NCBI GenBank assembly: GCA_035700805.1
Contig: DASSOG010000019.1
Location: forward strand, 1-38,357
Direction: 5' to 3'
DNA from: JAGWRI01 sp035700805
GTDB lineage: Bacteria > Gemmatimonadota > Gemmatimonadetes > Gemmatimonadales > Gemmatimonadaceae
DNA length: 38,357 nt
Shown: in pieces, positions 7,491-17,035 of the stretch
How the letters are laid out: each line of letters opens with the position of its first letter
Numbering within the stretch: the stretch's first letter is position 1
Notes under the pieces: generated by a model
Told to the model about the DNA's origin: nothing
The model's database searches: none
The model's input: the letters and a program-made list of their open reading frames with translations, nothing else
Made by a program: the position numbers and the translations under genes

Positions 7491-9176
7491 TCAGCGCCTG
7501 GCCGCCGATTCCCGGGCCGCGAGCTGCAGCGCCGAGTAGGCGTTGGCTATCCCGCCCGTCACCGACAGCGTGCCGAACGGCACCAGCGGCGCCCCCTCGT
7601 CGGCGCCCGGCCGGGCCACCCGCTGCGACGCGTAGCTCGTGGCCGACTGCAGGATGATGCGCTTCACGTCGGCGGCGGTGAGCTTGGGATAGTACGACAT
7701 GATCAGCGCGGCCAGCCCGGCCACCATGGGACTGGCCATGCTGGTGCCGTCCTCGCGCTCCACGGTGTTGCCGGGCACCGTGGACAGGATGGCCTGCCCG
7801 GGCGCGAACAGGTCCACGCGCTGCTGGCCGTAGTTGCTGAAGCTCGTTGCCAGGGTGTCGCCGCCGCGCCAGCTCAGCGCCCCCACCTCGATCCAGTTGG
7901 TGGCGTGCCCGCCATCCAGATAGTACGCCGTGGGAAAGTTGCCGCCGGTGTCGTTGTCGTGGCCGTCGTTGCCCGCGGCATGCACCATCAGCACTCCATG
8001 CGCGTCCGCGTACTTCACGGCCGCGTCCACGGTGGCCTTCTGCGGCGAGTACGGCTTGCCAAAGCTCATGTTGATGACCTTGGCGCCGTTATCAACGGCA
8101 TAGCGGATGGCGTTGGCCACGTCCTTGTCGCGCTCGTCGCCGTCGGGAATGGTGCGGATCATCATGATGCGCACCGCCTGCGCCACGCCCTGGATGCCGT
8201 GAACCGAGTCGGGAATGCCGCCGATGATGCCGGAGACGTGCGTGCCGTGCAGCGCGTCGGGACCCATCACGTCGCGGTTGCCATAGTCGCGCTGCGACAG
8301 GTCGGCCAGGTTGTCGCCGACGATGGTGCGCGGAAAGTACGTGGTGTCGTAGCCGAACTTGACGCGCGACGTCTGGTCCTTGACGGCTTCGGCAATGGCC
8401 GCGGGAGTCGCGCCCAGGTCGGCGAGCTGCAGGTAGATCTCCCGCGCCTGCGCCTGCAATTGCCCGGTGGGCTGGAACGCCCGCACCCGTGCCACGCTGA
8501 GGGAATCGGGGATGCTGGCCTTCAGGATCCCCACGGCGCGCTGGAGCAGCTGGTTCACCCGCTGGATGTTGCCCAGGTTCTCGGCGTCCTTGGCCTGCTC
8601 CTCGTGGAACTTCATGGTGATGGCCACGCACTCGCTGTCCGACGGATCGGGACCCGCCACGCTGAGCGGCGCAATGTGGTGGCAGCGCGAATACAGGCGC
8701 GTGAGCTCCAGCGTCTCGTGGTTGATGTTGCCCTTGGGCCCGCCGATGAAGTTCCACCCCCACGTGTCATCCACGTAGCCATTGTGGTCGTCGTCCACCT
8801 GGTTGCCGGGAATCTCGCGCGGGTTGTGCCAGAGATGCGGGAGCAGGTCCGATTGCGTGGTGTCCACTCCGCCATCGATCACCGCCACCAGCACCGTACG
8901 GGCCGGCTGGCGACCGGCCAGCAGTTCGCGCTGCGCGCGCAGGACGCTCATGCCGGGAATGCCGTCCCGCGCTTCATCCAGGAGCTGCCAGTCGGCGGGG
9001 GCCGAGTCGGCGGTGACGCGGGCCACGGTGGCCGGTTCCACCCGGGTCGGTGGCGCGCCAGGCGCGGGGGCGGGGGCGGCCGCGGACGGAACGGGCGCCG
9101 GCGTGGTCACGACGGGCGCGGAGGAACAGGCGGCGAGCACACTTAGGGCCGCGGCAAACGCCGGAAGGTTCTTCAT
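7491..9176 (-). CDS. Secreted subtilisin-like serine peptidase (S8), lipoprotein
   Basis: This is a 561-residue peptidase predicted to be exported and lipid-anchored. The start at 9176 gives a short signal peptide ending in the lipobox LAAC (Cys17), followed by a Pro/Ala-rich linker to about residue 50. The catalytic triad is readable as Asp101 (VIDGGVD), His310 (HGTHVSG) and Ser479 (GTSMASP), with the oxyanion Asn403 (AAGND). Asp and His are about 209 residues apart, against 32 in subtilisin, so a large insert of about 175 residues sits between them. An upstream in-frame ATG at 9221 would destroy the signal peptide and was not used. It lies 101 bp after the DUF4404 gene on the same strand. 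Confidence 0.93.
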   Translation of the reverse strand: MKNLPAFAAALSVLAACSSAPVVTTPAPVPSAAAPAPAPGAPPTRVEPATVARVTADSAPADWQLLDEARDGIPGMSVLRAQRELLAGRQPARTVLVAVIDGGVDTTQSDLLPHLWHNPREIPGNQVDDDHNGYVDDTWGWNFIGGPKGNINHETLELTRLYSRCHHIAPLSVAGPDPSDSECVAITMKFHEEQAKDAENLGNIQRVNQLLQRAVGILKASIPDSLSVARVRAFQPTGQLQAQAREIYLQLADLGATPAAIAEAVKDQTSRVKFGYDTTYFPRTIVGDNLADLSQRDYGNRDVMGPDALHGTHVSGIIGGIPDSVHGIQGVAQAVRIMMIRTIPDGDERDKDVANAIRYAVDNGAKVINMSFGKPYSPQKATVDAAVKYADAHGVLMVHAAGNDGHDNDTGGNFPTAYYLDGGHATNWIEVGALSWRGGDTLATSFSNYGQQRVDLFAPGQAILSTVPGNTVEREDGTSMASPMVAGLAALIMSYYPKLTAADVKRIILQSATSYASQRVARPGADEGAPLVPFGTLSVTGGIANAYSALQLAARESAARR

Positions 9177-9277
9177 ATGAATCAAGGCTGGGGTGTGAGG
9201 GTCAAGAGCTGGCCGTTCCACACGGCCGCGCGCGGATCCGGCATTGGTACATGAGTACGCTGGACGCCGGCGCGCTA

Positions 9278-9556
9278 TTACAGGTTATAGAAGGCCAGCG
9301 CATCCACCACGCGGGAAATGGCCCGCGCGAGCTGCGGGTGCGACATCTCCACCGCCGCCAGGGCCTCGGCCAGCCGCTCCCGCAGCCCGGAGGCGCGCCC
9401 GCCGGCAATGGGGCCACCCGGGCCCGACTCCACGATCGGCGTGAGGTCGGCGGCCAGCCGCTCCAGCAGCGCGTGCGTCTCGGGGCCCACCGACTCCACA
9501 TTGGAGAGGCGGTGGTGCAGTTCGGTGAGCAGGGCGTGCAGGTCGCGTTCAGTCAT
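9278..9556 (-). CDS. DUF4404 family protein
   Basis: This is a 92-residue, mostly helical cytoplasmic protein. Its pattern (LLTELHHRL near the start, LRERLAEALAAVEMSHPQL in the middle and an ALAFYNL end) agrees with the DUF4404 family in length and layout. The family has no established function. The gene follows the DUF4342 gene by 28 bp on the same strand and is probably cotranscribed with it and the M16 peptidase gene. Confidence 0.8.
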   Translation of the reverse strand: MTERDLHALLTELHHRLSNVESVGPETHALLERLAADLTPIVESGPGGPIAGGRASGLRERLAEALAAVEMSHPQLARAISRVVDALAFYNL

Positions 9557-9584
9557 GGCGCAAGAAGGGGTTCATCGGTTCGGA

Positions 9585-9827
9585 TCAGGCATCGTCGCGC
9601 TTCTCCACCACCAGCGTGTACTCGGCGGCCAGCGCGGCAATGGACCCGAGCGCCACCAGCACCGGCATCAGCGCGGCGCCCACCACGCCGAAGGTCAGCG
9701 GAATCTCGAAGATCGTCTGCCCCTTGTCATTCTTCACGATGATGCGGCGGATGTTGCCCTGGTGAATCAGGTCCTTCACGCGAGCCACCAGCCCTTCGCC
9801 ACTGACCTTGTGTTCTTCGGTGCTCAT
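9585..9827 (-). CDS. DUF4342 domain protein (small membrane-associated)
   Basis: This 80-residue protein has an amphipathic N-terminus (EEHKVSGEGLVARVKDLIHQGN). A RRIIVKNDKGQTIFEIPL segment follows, then one hydrophobic stretch at about residues 46-71 and a charged tail. This matches the DUF4342 family, whose role is not established. Its ATG overlaps the stop of the M16 peptidase gene by four bases (ATGA), so translation of the two is likely coupled. A functional link to the peptidase is inferred only from that overlap. Confidence 0.85.
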   Translation of the reverse strand: MSTEEHKVSGEGLVARVKDLIHQGNIRRIIVKNDKGQTIFEIPLTFGVVGAALMPVLVALGSIAALAAEYTLVVEKRDDA

Positions 9828-12703
9828 CGGGATGCCCCTCCGGGGGTCGCGGACGCGGGGAGCAGCACGAACCGCGCGTAGTTGGTGGTGTCCAGGTACA
9901 GCCGCGCCGCCGCCTGGATGTCCTGCGCCGTCAGGCCATTGATCATCGCGGCATATGCGCGGTCCAGCCCCGCTGGATCTTCGCCGTTCTGCGTGCGTGA
10001 CGCAATGTTGCTCACCCAGAACGCATTCTGCTTCACCTCCACCTCATGCTCGCGGCGCAATTGCTCGCGCACCTTCTCCACGTCCGCGGAATCGGGCCCG
10101 CGGGCCTGGAGGGAGTCAATCACCGCGAGCATGGTGGACGCCAGCGTATCCACGTTCTCCGGCGCCGACGTGAACTGCACCAGCACCTGGTACTCCTGGC
10201 GCGGAACCCGCGACATGCCGCCCTGGGTCATGGGGCTGTAGGTGCCGCCCAGTTGCTCGCGGAGCGTGCGGTCCAGCAGGATCTGGAACAGGTCGGTCAC
10301 GGCCTTCAGGGCAAAACGGGACTGCGGCGTGTAGCTGGCCTTGCCCGTGAAGAGCACCAGCGTGGTGGCCTTGGGCGCCGTACCCATGCGGACGATGCGC
10401 GTCAGGTGGCCAGTGGGCGGCGCGGGATTCACGTCGAGCCAGTGCTCCACGTGCCCCTCGGCCGGCAGCGTGGCCAGGTACCGCTCACTCAGCGCCTTGA
10501 GTGTATCCAGATTGACGTTGCCCACGAACACGAAGGTGAACCCGGAGGCATCCGCGAACCGCGCCTTGTAGAACTGCAGCGCCACCTGCGGATTCACCTC
10601 CGCGAAGGTGGCCGGCGTGAGGGGCCGGGCGCGGAACGCATGCTGCCCGATGGTCACCTCGATGGTGTCGGCAAACACCTGCTGGGGCGCCGCGCCCCGA
10701 TTGGCCAGGAAGGGCCCGATCTGGTTCTGGAATGCCTGGAACGCCGCCGTATCCAGCCGCGCGCCCGTGAACTGCAGGTGGATGAGCTGGAAGAAGGTCT
10801 CCAGGTCCTTGGGGCTCGCGCGCCCGGTGATGGTCTCGGTCTCGTCGCCGATGGTGGCCGAGACGCTGGCCACCTTGCCGCTGAGCTTTCTGGCCAGGTC
10901 CACACGGTTGAACTGCCCCAGCCCGCTGAGCGCCACCACCTGCGACGCCAGCGACGCGGACATGAAACTGGAATCCGGCGCGAGCGAGGTCCCGCCATCG
11001 GCGTAGGCACTCATCAGCACCTCATCCGCCTTGTAGTCGGTGGGCTTCACCAGCACATGCACACCGTTGGAGAGGGTCCACCGGGTGAGGTTGATGGATG
11101 AATCGCGGGATTCAGCCACCACCCGGCCCGGCGTGGTGATGGGCGCCATGAGCCCGCCGGCCATGACCGTCTCCGTATACGGCGTCACCGGGGCCCGCGC
11201 CGCGCTGTCCATGGCGGCCAGGATCCCCACGCGCGTGGGCAGCGCCACGCCCTCCTTGTCGGGCACCAGCGCGATCACCACGCGGTTGCTGTCGGAAATC
11301 CACCCGGCGGCCAGGGTGTTCACTTCGCCGAGCGTCACGGTGGGCAGGAGCTGCTGGACCGCGCGGTACTCCCAGCCGATGCCCGGCATGGCCTCGTCCG
11401 TGAGGAAGTTGCCGACATACTCATCCACGAAGGACGCGGAGCTGGTCTTGTCGCGTTCATCGTAGGAGCGTTCGTAGCCGCGCAGCAGGTTCTGCTTCGC
11501 GCGGTCCAGCTCCGACTGCAGGAACCCGTACTGGTCCACGCGTCGCGCTTCCGTGAGCAGCGCCGCCACGCCCCGCTCCACGCCGCCGTCCTTGACGCTG
11601 GCATTGAGCGAGAACGCCTGCACCGTGCGGGCAAAGAAATCGCCCTTGCTCGCCCCGGCGCCCAGAAAGGGCGCGTCGGGCTTCTGGGCTATCTCGGTGA
11701 ACCGGTTGTTCAGCATCTGGAAGTACAGCGACTCGGTGATGCCGCGCTGGTAATCGGCCACCGTCTTCATCTGCTCGCGTGGCAGCTTGAAGATGAGCGA
11801 GACGCTGGACCCCGTGTTCTCCTTGTCGCTGGCAATGGCCACCAGTGGCTGCGCATTGCCGGGAATGCCCGCCAGGGTGCGGGGCTGCTCGGGCTTCGGG
11901 TTGCGGAAGCCGGAGAAGTCCCGCTTGATGAGCGCCTCGATGGTATCCGGGTCAAAGTCGCCCACGGCGACCACCGCCATGAGGTCCGGCCGGTACCAGG
12001 TATCGTAGAAGCCCCGCAGGCGCGACGGCGTGGCCGTCATGATGCTCTGCTCATTTCCGATGGGCAGGCGAAGGGCGTACCGCGAGCCCTTGAAGGCCAC
12101 CGGCAGCCACTGGCGCATCATGCGCTCGCTGGCGCCCTGGCTGCTCCGCCACTCCTCGCGCACCACGCCGCGCTCCGCCACCACCTCGGCGGAATCCAGG
12201 AGCTGCCCGCGCGCCCAGTCCGCCAGGATCTGGATGCCCTGCCGCACAATGCGCGCCGTGTCCGTGGGAATGGGCAGCATGTATATGGTTTCATCAAAGC
12301 TCGTGGACGCGTTCAGGTCCGCGCCAAACCGCACCCCCACCGACTGCAGGTAGTTCAGCAGCGAATCCTTGGGATAGTGCGCGGTGCCGTTGAACGCCAT
12401 GTGCTCAATGAAGTGCGCCAGGCCGAGCTGCTGGTCGTTCTCCAGGATGGAGCCGGCATTCACCACCAGGCGCAGCTCCGCGCGCTTCTCGGGGCGGTGG
12501 TTCACGCGGATGTAGTAGCGCAGGCCGTTGGGCAGCCGGCCCACCGTCACCGCCGAGTCCATGGGGATCGGGGCGCCACGGGCCAGGGCCGGCGTCGAGC
12601 CGGCGCCCTGCGCCAGCAGGGGCGTCGGCGCCAGCGGCGCCAGGACGGACGCCGTCGTCAGCAGCGCGGCGAACGAGAAGCGAAGCGGGGATCGGGTGTG
12701 CAT
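9824..12703 (-). CDS. M16 family zinc metallopeptidase, exported, two-domain
   Basis: This is a 959-residue pitrilysin-type peptidase. An N-terminal signal peptide of about 32 residues ends near LLAQG. The inverted zinc motif HFIEH (His97, Glu100, His101) sits in the first M16 domain, with the distal EVVAERGVVREEW segment supplying the further Glu ligand. A second, non-catalytic M16 half begins around residue 540 (RWTLSNGVHVLVKPTDYKADE). The length matches periplasmic full-length M16 proteins of the PqqL type. It is the first gene of an overlapping unit with the DUF4342 and DUF4404 genes, and starts 36 bp after the phosphodiesterase gene on the same strand. The substrate cannot be read from sequence. 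Confidence 0.94.
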   Translation of the reverse strand: MHTRSPLRFSFAALLTTASVLAPLAPTPLLAQGAGSTPALARGAPIPMDSAVTVGRLPNGLRYYIRVNHRPEKRAELRLVVNAGSILENDQQLGLAHFIEHMAFNGTAHYPKDSLLNYLQSVGVRFGADLNASTSFDETIYMLPIPTDTARIVRQGIQILADWARGQLLDSAEVVAERGVVREEWRSSQGASERMMRQWLPVAFKGSRYALRLPIGNEQSIMTATPSRLRGFYDTWYRPDLMAVVAVGDFDPDTIEALIKRDFSGFRNPKPEQPRTLAGIPGNAQPLVAIASDKENTGSSVSLIFKLPREQMKTVADYQRGITESLYFQMLNNRFTEIAQKPDAPFLGAGASKGDFFARTVQAFSLNASVKDGGVERGVAALLTEARRVDQYGFLQSELDRAKQNLLRGYERSYDERDKTSSASFVDEYVGNFLTDEAMPGIGWEYRAVQQLLPTVTLGEVNTLAAGWISDSNRVVIALVPDKEGVALPTRVGILAAMDSAARAPVTPYTETVMAGGLMAPITTPGRVVAESRDSSINLTRWTLSNGVHVLVKPTDYKADEVLMSAYADGGTSLAPDSSFMSASLASQVVALSGLGQFNRVDLARKLSGKVASVSATIGDETETITGRASPKDLETFFQLIHLQFTGARLDTAAFQAFQNQIGPFLANRGAAPQQVFADTIEVTIGQHAFRARPLTPATFAEVNPQVALQFYKARFADASGFTFVFVGNVNLDTLKALSERYLATLPAEGHVEHWLDVNPAPPTGHLTRIVRMGTAPKATTLVLFTGKASYTPQSRFALKAVTDLFQILLDRTLREQLGGTYSPMTQGGMSRVPRQEYQVLVQFTSAPENVDTLASTMLAVIDSLQARGPDSADVEKVREQLRREHEVEVKQNAFWVSNIASRTQNGEDPAGLDRAYAAMINGLTAQDIQAAARLYLDTTNYARFVLLPASATPGGASR

Positions 12704-12739
12704 GGGGGCTTCCTCAGGAGGGAACTGGGCGACGCGTGC

Positions 12740-14047
12740 TCAGCGCGAGGGCGCGTTCGGTGCCATGACCAGGTCACGCAGCGCGGTGGGGTCGCCGTCC
12801 AGGTTGGGTGCCGGCGTCAGCCCCAGCACCCCGGTGATGAACGGATAGATGTCCACGTTCGGCACTTCGGGGATGCGCGCACCCGCGCGCACGCCGGGGC
12901 CGTCAATGACCAGGATGGCGCGCATGGAGGGATTGGCCGGATCCCACCCGTGTGTCCCTGCTTGCTGGCGGCTCCTGCTGCCCCCCAGGCCGATCAGGTA
13001 CGGCTGGTCCATGACGACGACCAGGTCACCGGCGCGCGGATCTTGAGAATAGTGGAATCGCGCGGGCAGGTCGGCGCGCAGGTAGGCCCGGCCGTGCGCC
13101 AGCTTGCGGTTCAGCGAGTCGCGCAGCACCGCCGCGCGTCCACTGTCGCCGGACACGAAGAGGTTGGCCTCGGGGCCCGTGCCCGCCACGCGCACGCCGG
13201 CGGTGTCCATCAGCCCTTCCAGCGCCACGAAGTACTCGGGCCCGGTCTGGGCCATGCCGTGGTCCGAGACCAGCACCAGGTACACGCTGTCGGCAATCGG
13301 GAGCCGGGCAATGCCGTCTGCCAGGCGCCCCACCACGCTGTCCACGTGCTGCAGCATCACGTTGATGTGCGGGTCGCACGGGCCGTAGCGATGGCCCACG
13401 TCGTCCATGTCGCTGAAGTACGTGGTGACCATGTGCGGCCGGCTGGTGGCCGGCAGCGCCAGCCACGCGAGCACCGAGTCCACGCGCGCCGAGTCCGGGA
13501 CGGCGCCATCGTACTTTTTGTATCGCGTGGGGCGGATGCCGTCGATGGCCGCGTCGGACGTGGGCCAGAAGAAGCTGGCCGCCACCATCCCCTGCCGCTC
13601 GGCGGTCACCCAGAGCGGCTCGCCGCGATACCAGCTCCCGTCCTGTTCCGCGGCGCTGCTGATGGAGTACATCTGCTGCCGCGCCGGATCCCAGAAGCTG
13701 TTGCCCACCACGCCGTGGTGCTCCGCGTACAGGCCCGTGACAATGGAGTAGTGATTGGGAAAGGTCTTGCTGGGGAACACCGGCACCAGCCCCGACGCCC
13801 GCACGCCCGCGCGCGCGAGCCGGTGGAAGTTGGGCAGCCCCGGGCGGTCCAGGTAGTCGGCGCGGAAGCCGTCGAACGATACGAGCACCACGTAGGGCTT
13901 GTCGCGCTGCGCCGGGGCGTTGACGCCGCCCGAGCCGTTGGGAAAGGCGCGCGGAGCCGGCGCCGGCATGCAGGCGGCCGCCGCGATGGTCGCGGCCACC
14001 GCGGCCGCGACCCGCGCACATCTGAAAATACTGAATGGCATTCGCAA
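12740..14047 (-). CDS. Alkaline-phosphatase superfamily nucleotide pyrophosphatase/phosphodiesterase, lipoprotein
   Basis: This is a 435-residue exported enzyme of the type I phosphodiesterase/nucleotide pyrophosphatase family. The N-terminus is a signal peptide with a lipobox-like AAAC (Cys26). Metal-site and catalytic motifs are FDGFRADYL (Asp59) and FPSKTFPNHYS (nucleophile Thr95). Further on are HMVTTYFSDMDDVGHRYGP and LVSDHGM, which supply the remaining Asp/His metal ligands, and a final HG motif in QAGTHGWDP. Such enzymes hydrolyse phosphodiester or pyrophosphate bonds outside the cytoplasm; the exact substrate is unknown. It lies 37 bp after the UPF0182 gene and 36 bp before the M16 peptidase gene, probably within one transcription unit. 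Confidence 0.92.
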   Translation of the reverse strand: MRMPFSIFRCARVAAAVAATIAAAACMPAPAPRAFPNGSGGVNAPAQRDKPYVVLVSFDGFRADYLDRPGLPNFHRLARAGVRASGLVPVFPSKTFPNHYSIVTGLYAEHHGVVGNSFWDPARQQMYSISSAAEQDGSWYRGEPLWVTAERQGMVAASFFWPTSDAAIDGIRPTRYKKYDGAVPDSARVDSVLAWLALPATSRPHMVTTYFSDMDDVGHRYGPCDPHINVMLQHVDSVVGRLADGIARLPIADSVYLVLVSDHGMAQTGPEYFVALEGLMDTAGVRVAGTGPEANLFVSGDSGRAAVLRDSLNRKLAHGRAYLRADLPARFHYSQDPRAGDLVVVMDQPYLIGLGGSRSRQQAGTHGWDPANPSMRAILVIDGPGVRAGARIPEVPNVDIYPFITGVLGLTPAPNLDGDPTALRDLVMAPNAPSR

Positions 14048-14084
14048 GGTAGGTCCCTGGAGGTTCCGTGGATCCGGCGCGAGG

Positions 14085-16886
14085 CTACGCTCCCCCGCGC
14101 AACTCCTTCAACACCTCGCCCAGCGCCTGGATCTCGCGCCCGTACGCGGCCCAGTCGCCGGCGCGCTGCGCCGCGATGGCCTTGTCGTAGTGCGACTGGG
14201 CCTGGCGGAGCAACGCCGCCCGGGCGGCCGGCATCGGCGCACCGGGTGCCGTGGTGGCCGCGGGCGCCGTGGTGGTGGCGCCGGCCGACGCTGCCTGCTC
14301 GTTGTCCGCGCCGCTGACCGAGACCACCGCCCCGCCGCCGAACATCGCGTCCAGCGCCTGGTCCAGCGTCTCCGCCATGGTCACCTCATTGCCACTGGCC
14401 ACGATCACGCGCTTCATCTCCGGAATGGACCCGCCCGTGGCCCGCAGGAAGAGCGGCTGCACGTAAACGAGCGATTCCTCGATGGGAATCACCAGGAGCT
14501 CGCCGTGGATCACCTGCGACCCCCGCTGGTCCCACAGCGTGATCTGCCGCGAGATGTCGGTGTCCTGGTTGATGCGGTTCTCGATCTGCTTGGGCCCGTA
14601 CACCAGGCTCTGCTTGGGGAACCGGTACACCATGAGCTGGCCGTAGTTGTTGCCATCCATGCGCGCCACCATCCACGCCGCCAGGTTGTTCTTGCCGCGC
14701 GGCGTGAAGGGCACCATGAAGATGAACTCCTCCTGCGACTCGCCCGGCAGCTTCATGATGATGTGCCGCATCATCGGCGCCGGACTGCCGTCGTCGGTGG
14801 AGGGCGTGGGAATCTGCCACTCGTCCTCGCGGTGGTAGAACGCCGCGGGCTCGTCCATGTGGTACGTGGCCTGCAACTGCGCCTGGATGCCGAACAGCGT
14901 GGCGGGATAGCGCAGGTGGGCCTTGATGTCGGCCGGCATGGCCGACATGGGCTGGAAGATGGACCCGCCGTAGATGCGCTCGTCCGTCTGGATCACCGGA
15001 TCGTCCGGGGCAATCACGTACGCGGTGATGGCGCCATTGAACGCGTCAATGGTCACCTTCACGCTGTTGCGCATGTAGTTGACGTTGCCCACGGACTTGG
15101 AATACGGATACGCGCTGCTGGTGGTGTAACCGTCCAGGATCCACATCAGGCTGCCGTCCGCGCGCACCACGAGGTACGGATCCGAGTCAAACTCCAGGAA
15201 GGGCAGCGCCGTCCGCACCCGGTCCATGATGTTGCGGTGGTACATCACGCGCGCCGAGCCGGTGATGTCGTCGGAGAAGAAGATGGTGAGCGACCCGAAC
15301 CGCCACGCAAACAGCGCCCGGCGCAGGACCGACCCCACCGGCACGCCCCCGGTGCCCGTGTACGAGGTGTAGATGTTGTCCTCGCCCGACGGGTAGTCGA
15401 ACTCCTTCTGGCGCGTATCCACAAACACATAACTGTTGGTCAACTGCCCGTAGTAGATCCCGGGACGCGTGAGCTTGATCCCCACGGTGGACACGGGCGG
15501 CAGGTCCTTGATGAACAGCACCGGCAGCCCCTCGTTGGTCACCTCGTTCACCGGCGCCATGGTCAGCCCCATGCCGTGGGTGTACGTCAGCCGGTTGTTG
15601 ATGAAGCTCTGCGTGGGCAGCGAGTTCGAGTTCAGCTCGCGCGCCGAGACGTGCACCTGGCGGTAGTCGCCGTTGATCGTGTACCGGTCGTCGTTCACCG
15701 AGACAAAGTCATAGTACGTGCGAATTTCCTGCAGTTGCTTGAAGGTCTGCTGCAGCAGGTCGCGCTCCCACAGCCGCACGTTGTTGATGGTGGCGGCGTT
15801 GTTCTTGATGTCGGCCATGGTCAGCTTGGCCTCGCCGCTCAGCGAGCGCGTCTGCACATGGTCCAGGCCCCACGCGTCCCGCGTGGCCGCGATGTGGTTG
15901 ACCAGGTATGGCGTCTCCTTGGTGAGCTCGTTGGGCAGCACCACCAGCTTCTCCACCGCCACGGGGATCACGCCCCGCCCCACCACGCCCACCACCGCGT
16001 ATACCACCACGCCAATGGCCACGTACTTCAGCAGGCGGCCGCGGAACGCCCCGACCAGGGCCAGCACCATCCCCGCCACCGCCGCCAGCGCCGAGATCCG
16101 GATGGCCGGCAGCATGAAGTGCACGTCGGCGTAGCTGGCACCCACCAGCGGGCCGGTCTGCGAATACAGGAGCTCCGCGGTGCGCACCAGCCAGAGCCGC
16201 AGCGCCACCAGCAGGAAGAGCGCGGCCACCAGCGCTCCCACGTGCAGCTCGGCGCCCCGGTCCACCGTCCCATGCCTGGGATTGATGGGAAGCTGCCCGC
16301 GCAGCACGTACACCACGCTCGCCGCGCCCAGCGAAAGCACCACCAGCGCCATCAGGATGCCCAGCACGTCGGCCACGGCCGGCAGCGTGAACATATAGTA
16401 GCCCACGTCGCGCCCGAACAGCGCGTCCGTCGAGCCCCCCGCCACGCCATGGAACGCCTGCGCAAACTTGGTCCAGAGCGCTGACGTCGAGACCGCCACC
16501 AGGAACGCCACGAAGATCGCCCCGAGCCGCAGCATGCGCGGCACCACGAGCGAGACGTCCAGCGGCGGCATGTTGGGCCGGTTGATGTAGAGCGCCGGCG
16601 ACTTGCCCGCGTGGCGCGTGGCCAGCAGGACGTTGCCCCCCAGGATGCCGTAGGCCACCAGGGCCCCCACCACAAAGAGCCCGATGCGCCACTTGAGCGT
16701 CGTGACAAAGACGCTGCCAAACCCCACCTGCTTGAACCAGAGCCAGTCGGTGGTGAGGCCCGCGGCCCAGGGCACCAGGAACAGCACGACGAACAGCGCC
16801 ACGGCGGCGATGATGAGAAACCGCCGCAACTCCGGCCGCTTCGGGCCGGCCACCCGGTGACCGGGCCGCTCGAATGGAAGGGTCAT
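14085..16886 (-). CDS. UPF0182 family membrane protein
   Basis: This 933-residue protein has about seven hydrophobic segments in the first 320 residues (the first at 25-45, after a basic N-terminus). A large, probably extracytoplasmic domain follows, with TRDAWGLDHV, RLTYTHGMGLTMAPVNEV and GLPVLFIKDLPP, all typical of UPF0182 (COG1615). The C-terminal 80 residues are Ala/Thr-rich and then helical (AQSHYDKAIAAQRAGDWAAYGREIQALGEVL), as in longer family members. The family function is not established. The gene is divergent from the Asp-box protein at 17036 and leads a run of minus-strand envelope genes. Confidence 0.93.
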   Translation of the reverse strand: MTLPFERPGHRVAGPKRPELRRFLIIAAVALFVVLFLVPWAAGLTTDWLWFKQVGFGSVFVTTLKWRIGLFVVGALVAYGILGGNVLLATRHAGKSPALYINRPNMPPLDVSLVVPRMLRLGAIFVAFLVAVSTSALWTKFAQAFHGVAGGSTDALFGRDVGYYMFTLPAVADVLGILMALVVLSLGAASVVYVLRGQLPINPRHGTVDRGAELHVGALVAALFLLVALRLWLVRTAELLYSQTGPLVGASYADVHFMLPAIRISALAAVAGMVLALVGAFRGRLLKYVAIGVVVYAVVGVVGRGVIPVAVEKLVVLPNELTKETPYLVNHIAATRDAWGLDHVQTRSLSGEAKLTMADIKNNAATINNVRLWERDLLQQTFKQLQEIRTYYDFVSVNDDRYTINGDYRQVHVSARELNSNSLPTQSFINNRLTYTHGMGLTMAPVNEVTNEGLPVLFIKDLPPVSTVGIKLTRPGIYYGQLTNSYVFVDTRQKEFDYPSGEDNIYTSYTGTGGVPVGSVLRRALFAWRFGSLTIFFSDDITGSARVMYHRNIMDRVRTALPFLEFDSDPYLVVRADGSLMWILDGYTTSSAYPYSKSVGNVNYMRNSVKVTIDAFNGAITAYVIAPDDPVIQTDERIYGGSIFQPMSAMPADIKAHLRYPATLFGIQAQLQATYHMDEPAAFYHREDEWQIPTPSTDDGSPAPMMRHIIMKLPGESQEEFIFMVPFTPRGKNNLAAWMVARMDGNNYGQLMVYRFPKQSLVYGPKQIENRINQDTDISRQITLWDQRGSQVIHGELLVIPIEESLVYVQPLFLRATGGSIPEMKRVIVASGNEVTMAETLDQALDAMFGGGAVVSVSGADNEQAASAGATTTAPAATTAPGAPMPAARAALLRQAQSHYDKAIAAQRAGDWAAYGREIQALGEVLKELRGGA

Positions 16887-16933
16887 GGTTCGGAAGATGG
16901 CGGAATGGGGGCCACATTACCAATCGGGACCGC

Positions 16934-16969
16934 TCGCCAGCCCTCGGTCCCGGGGTTACAATCCCGGGA
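16934..16969 (+). promoter_or_regulatory. Sigma-70-like promoter with an inverted repeat around the -10
   Basis: TCGCCA (16934-16939), a 17-bp spacer and TACAAT (16957-16962) resemble a -35/-10 pair upstream of the Asp-box protein at 17036, giving a leader of about 65 nt. TCCCGGG (16948-16954) and CCCGGGA (16963-16969) form a perfect 7-bp inverted repeat around the 8-bp segment that holds the -10, so a repressor site is possible. The -35 is weak. The call was made by eye. Confidence 0.45.
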
Positions 16970-17035
16970 ATTGAGGGGTGTCCCCGCCGGGCGCCCTCCC
17001 CACGCATCACACGCAACTCCGTCAGGATCCTGCAC

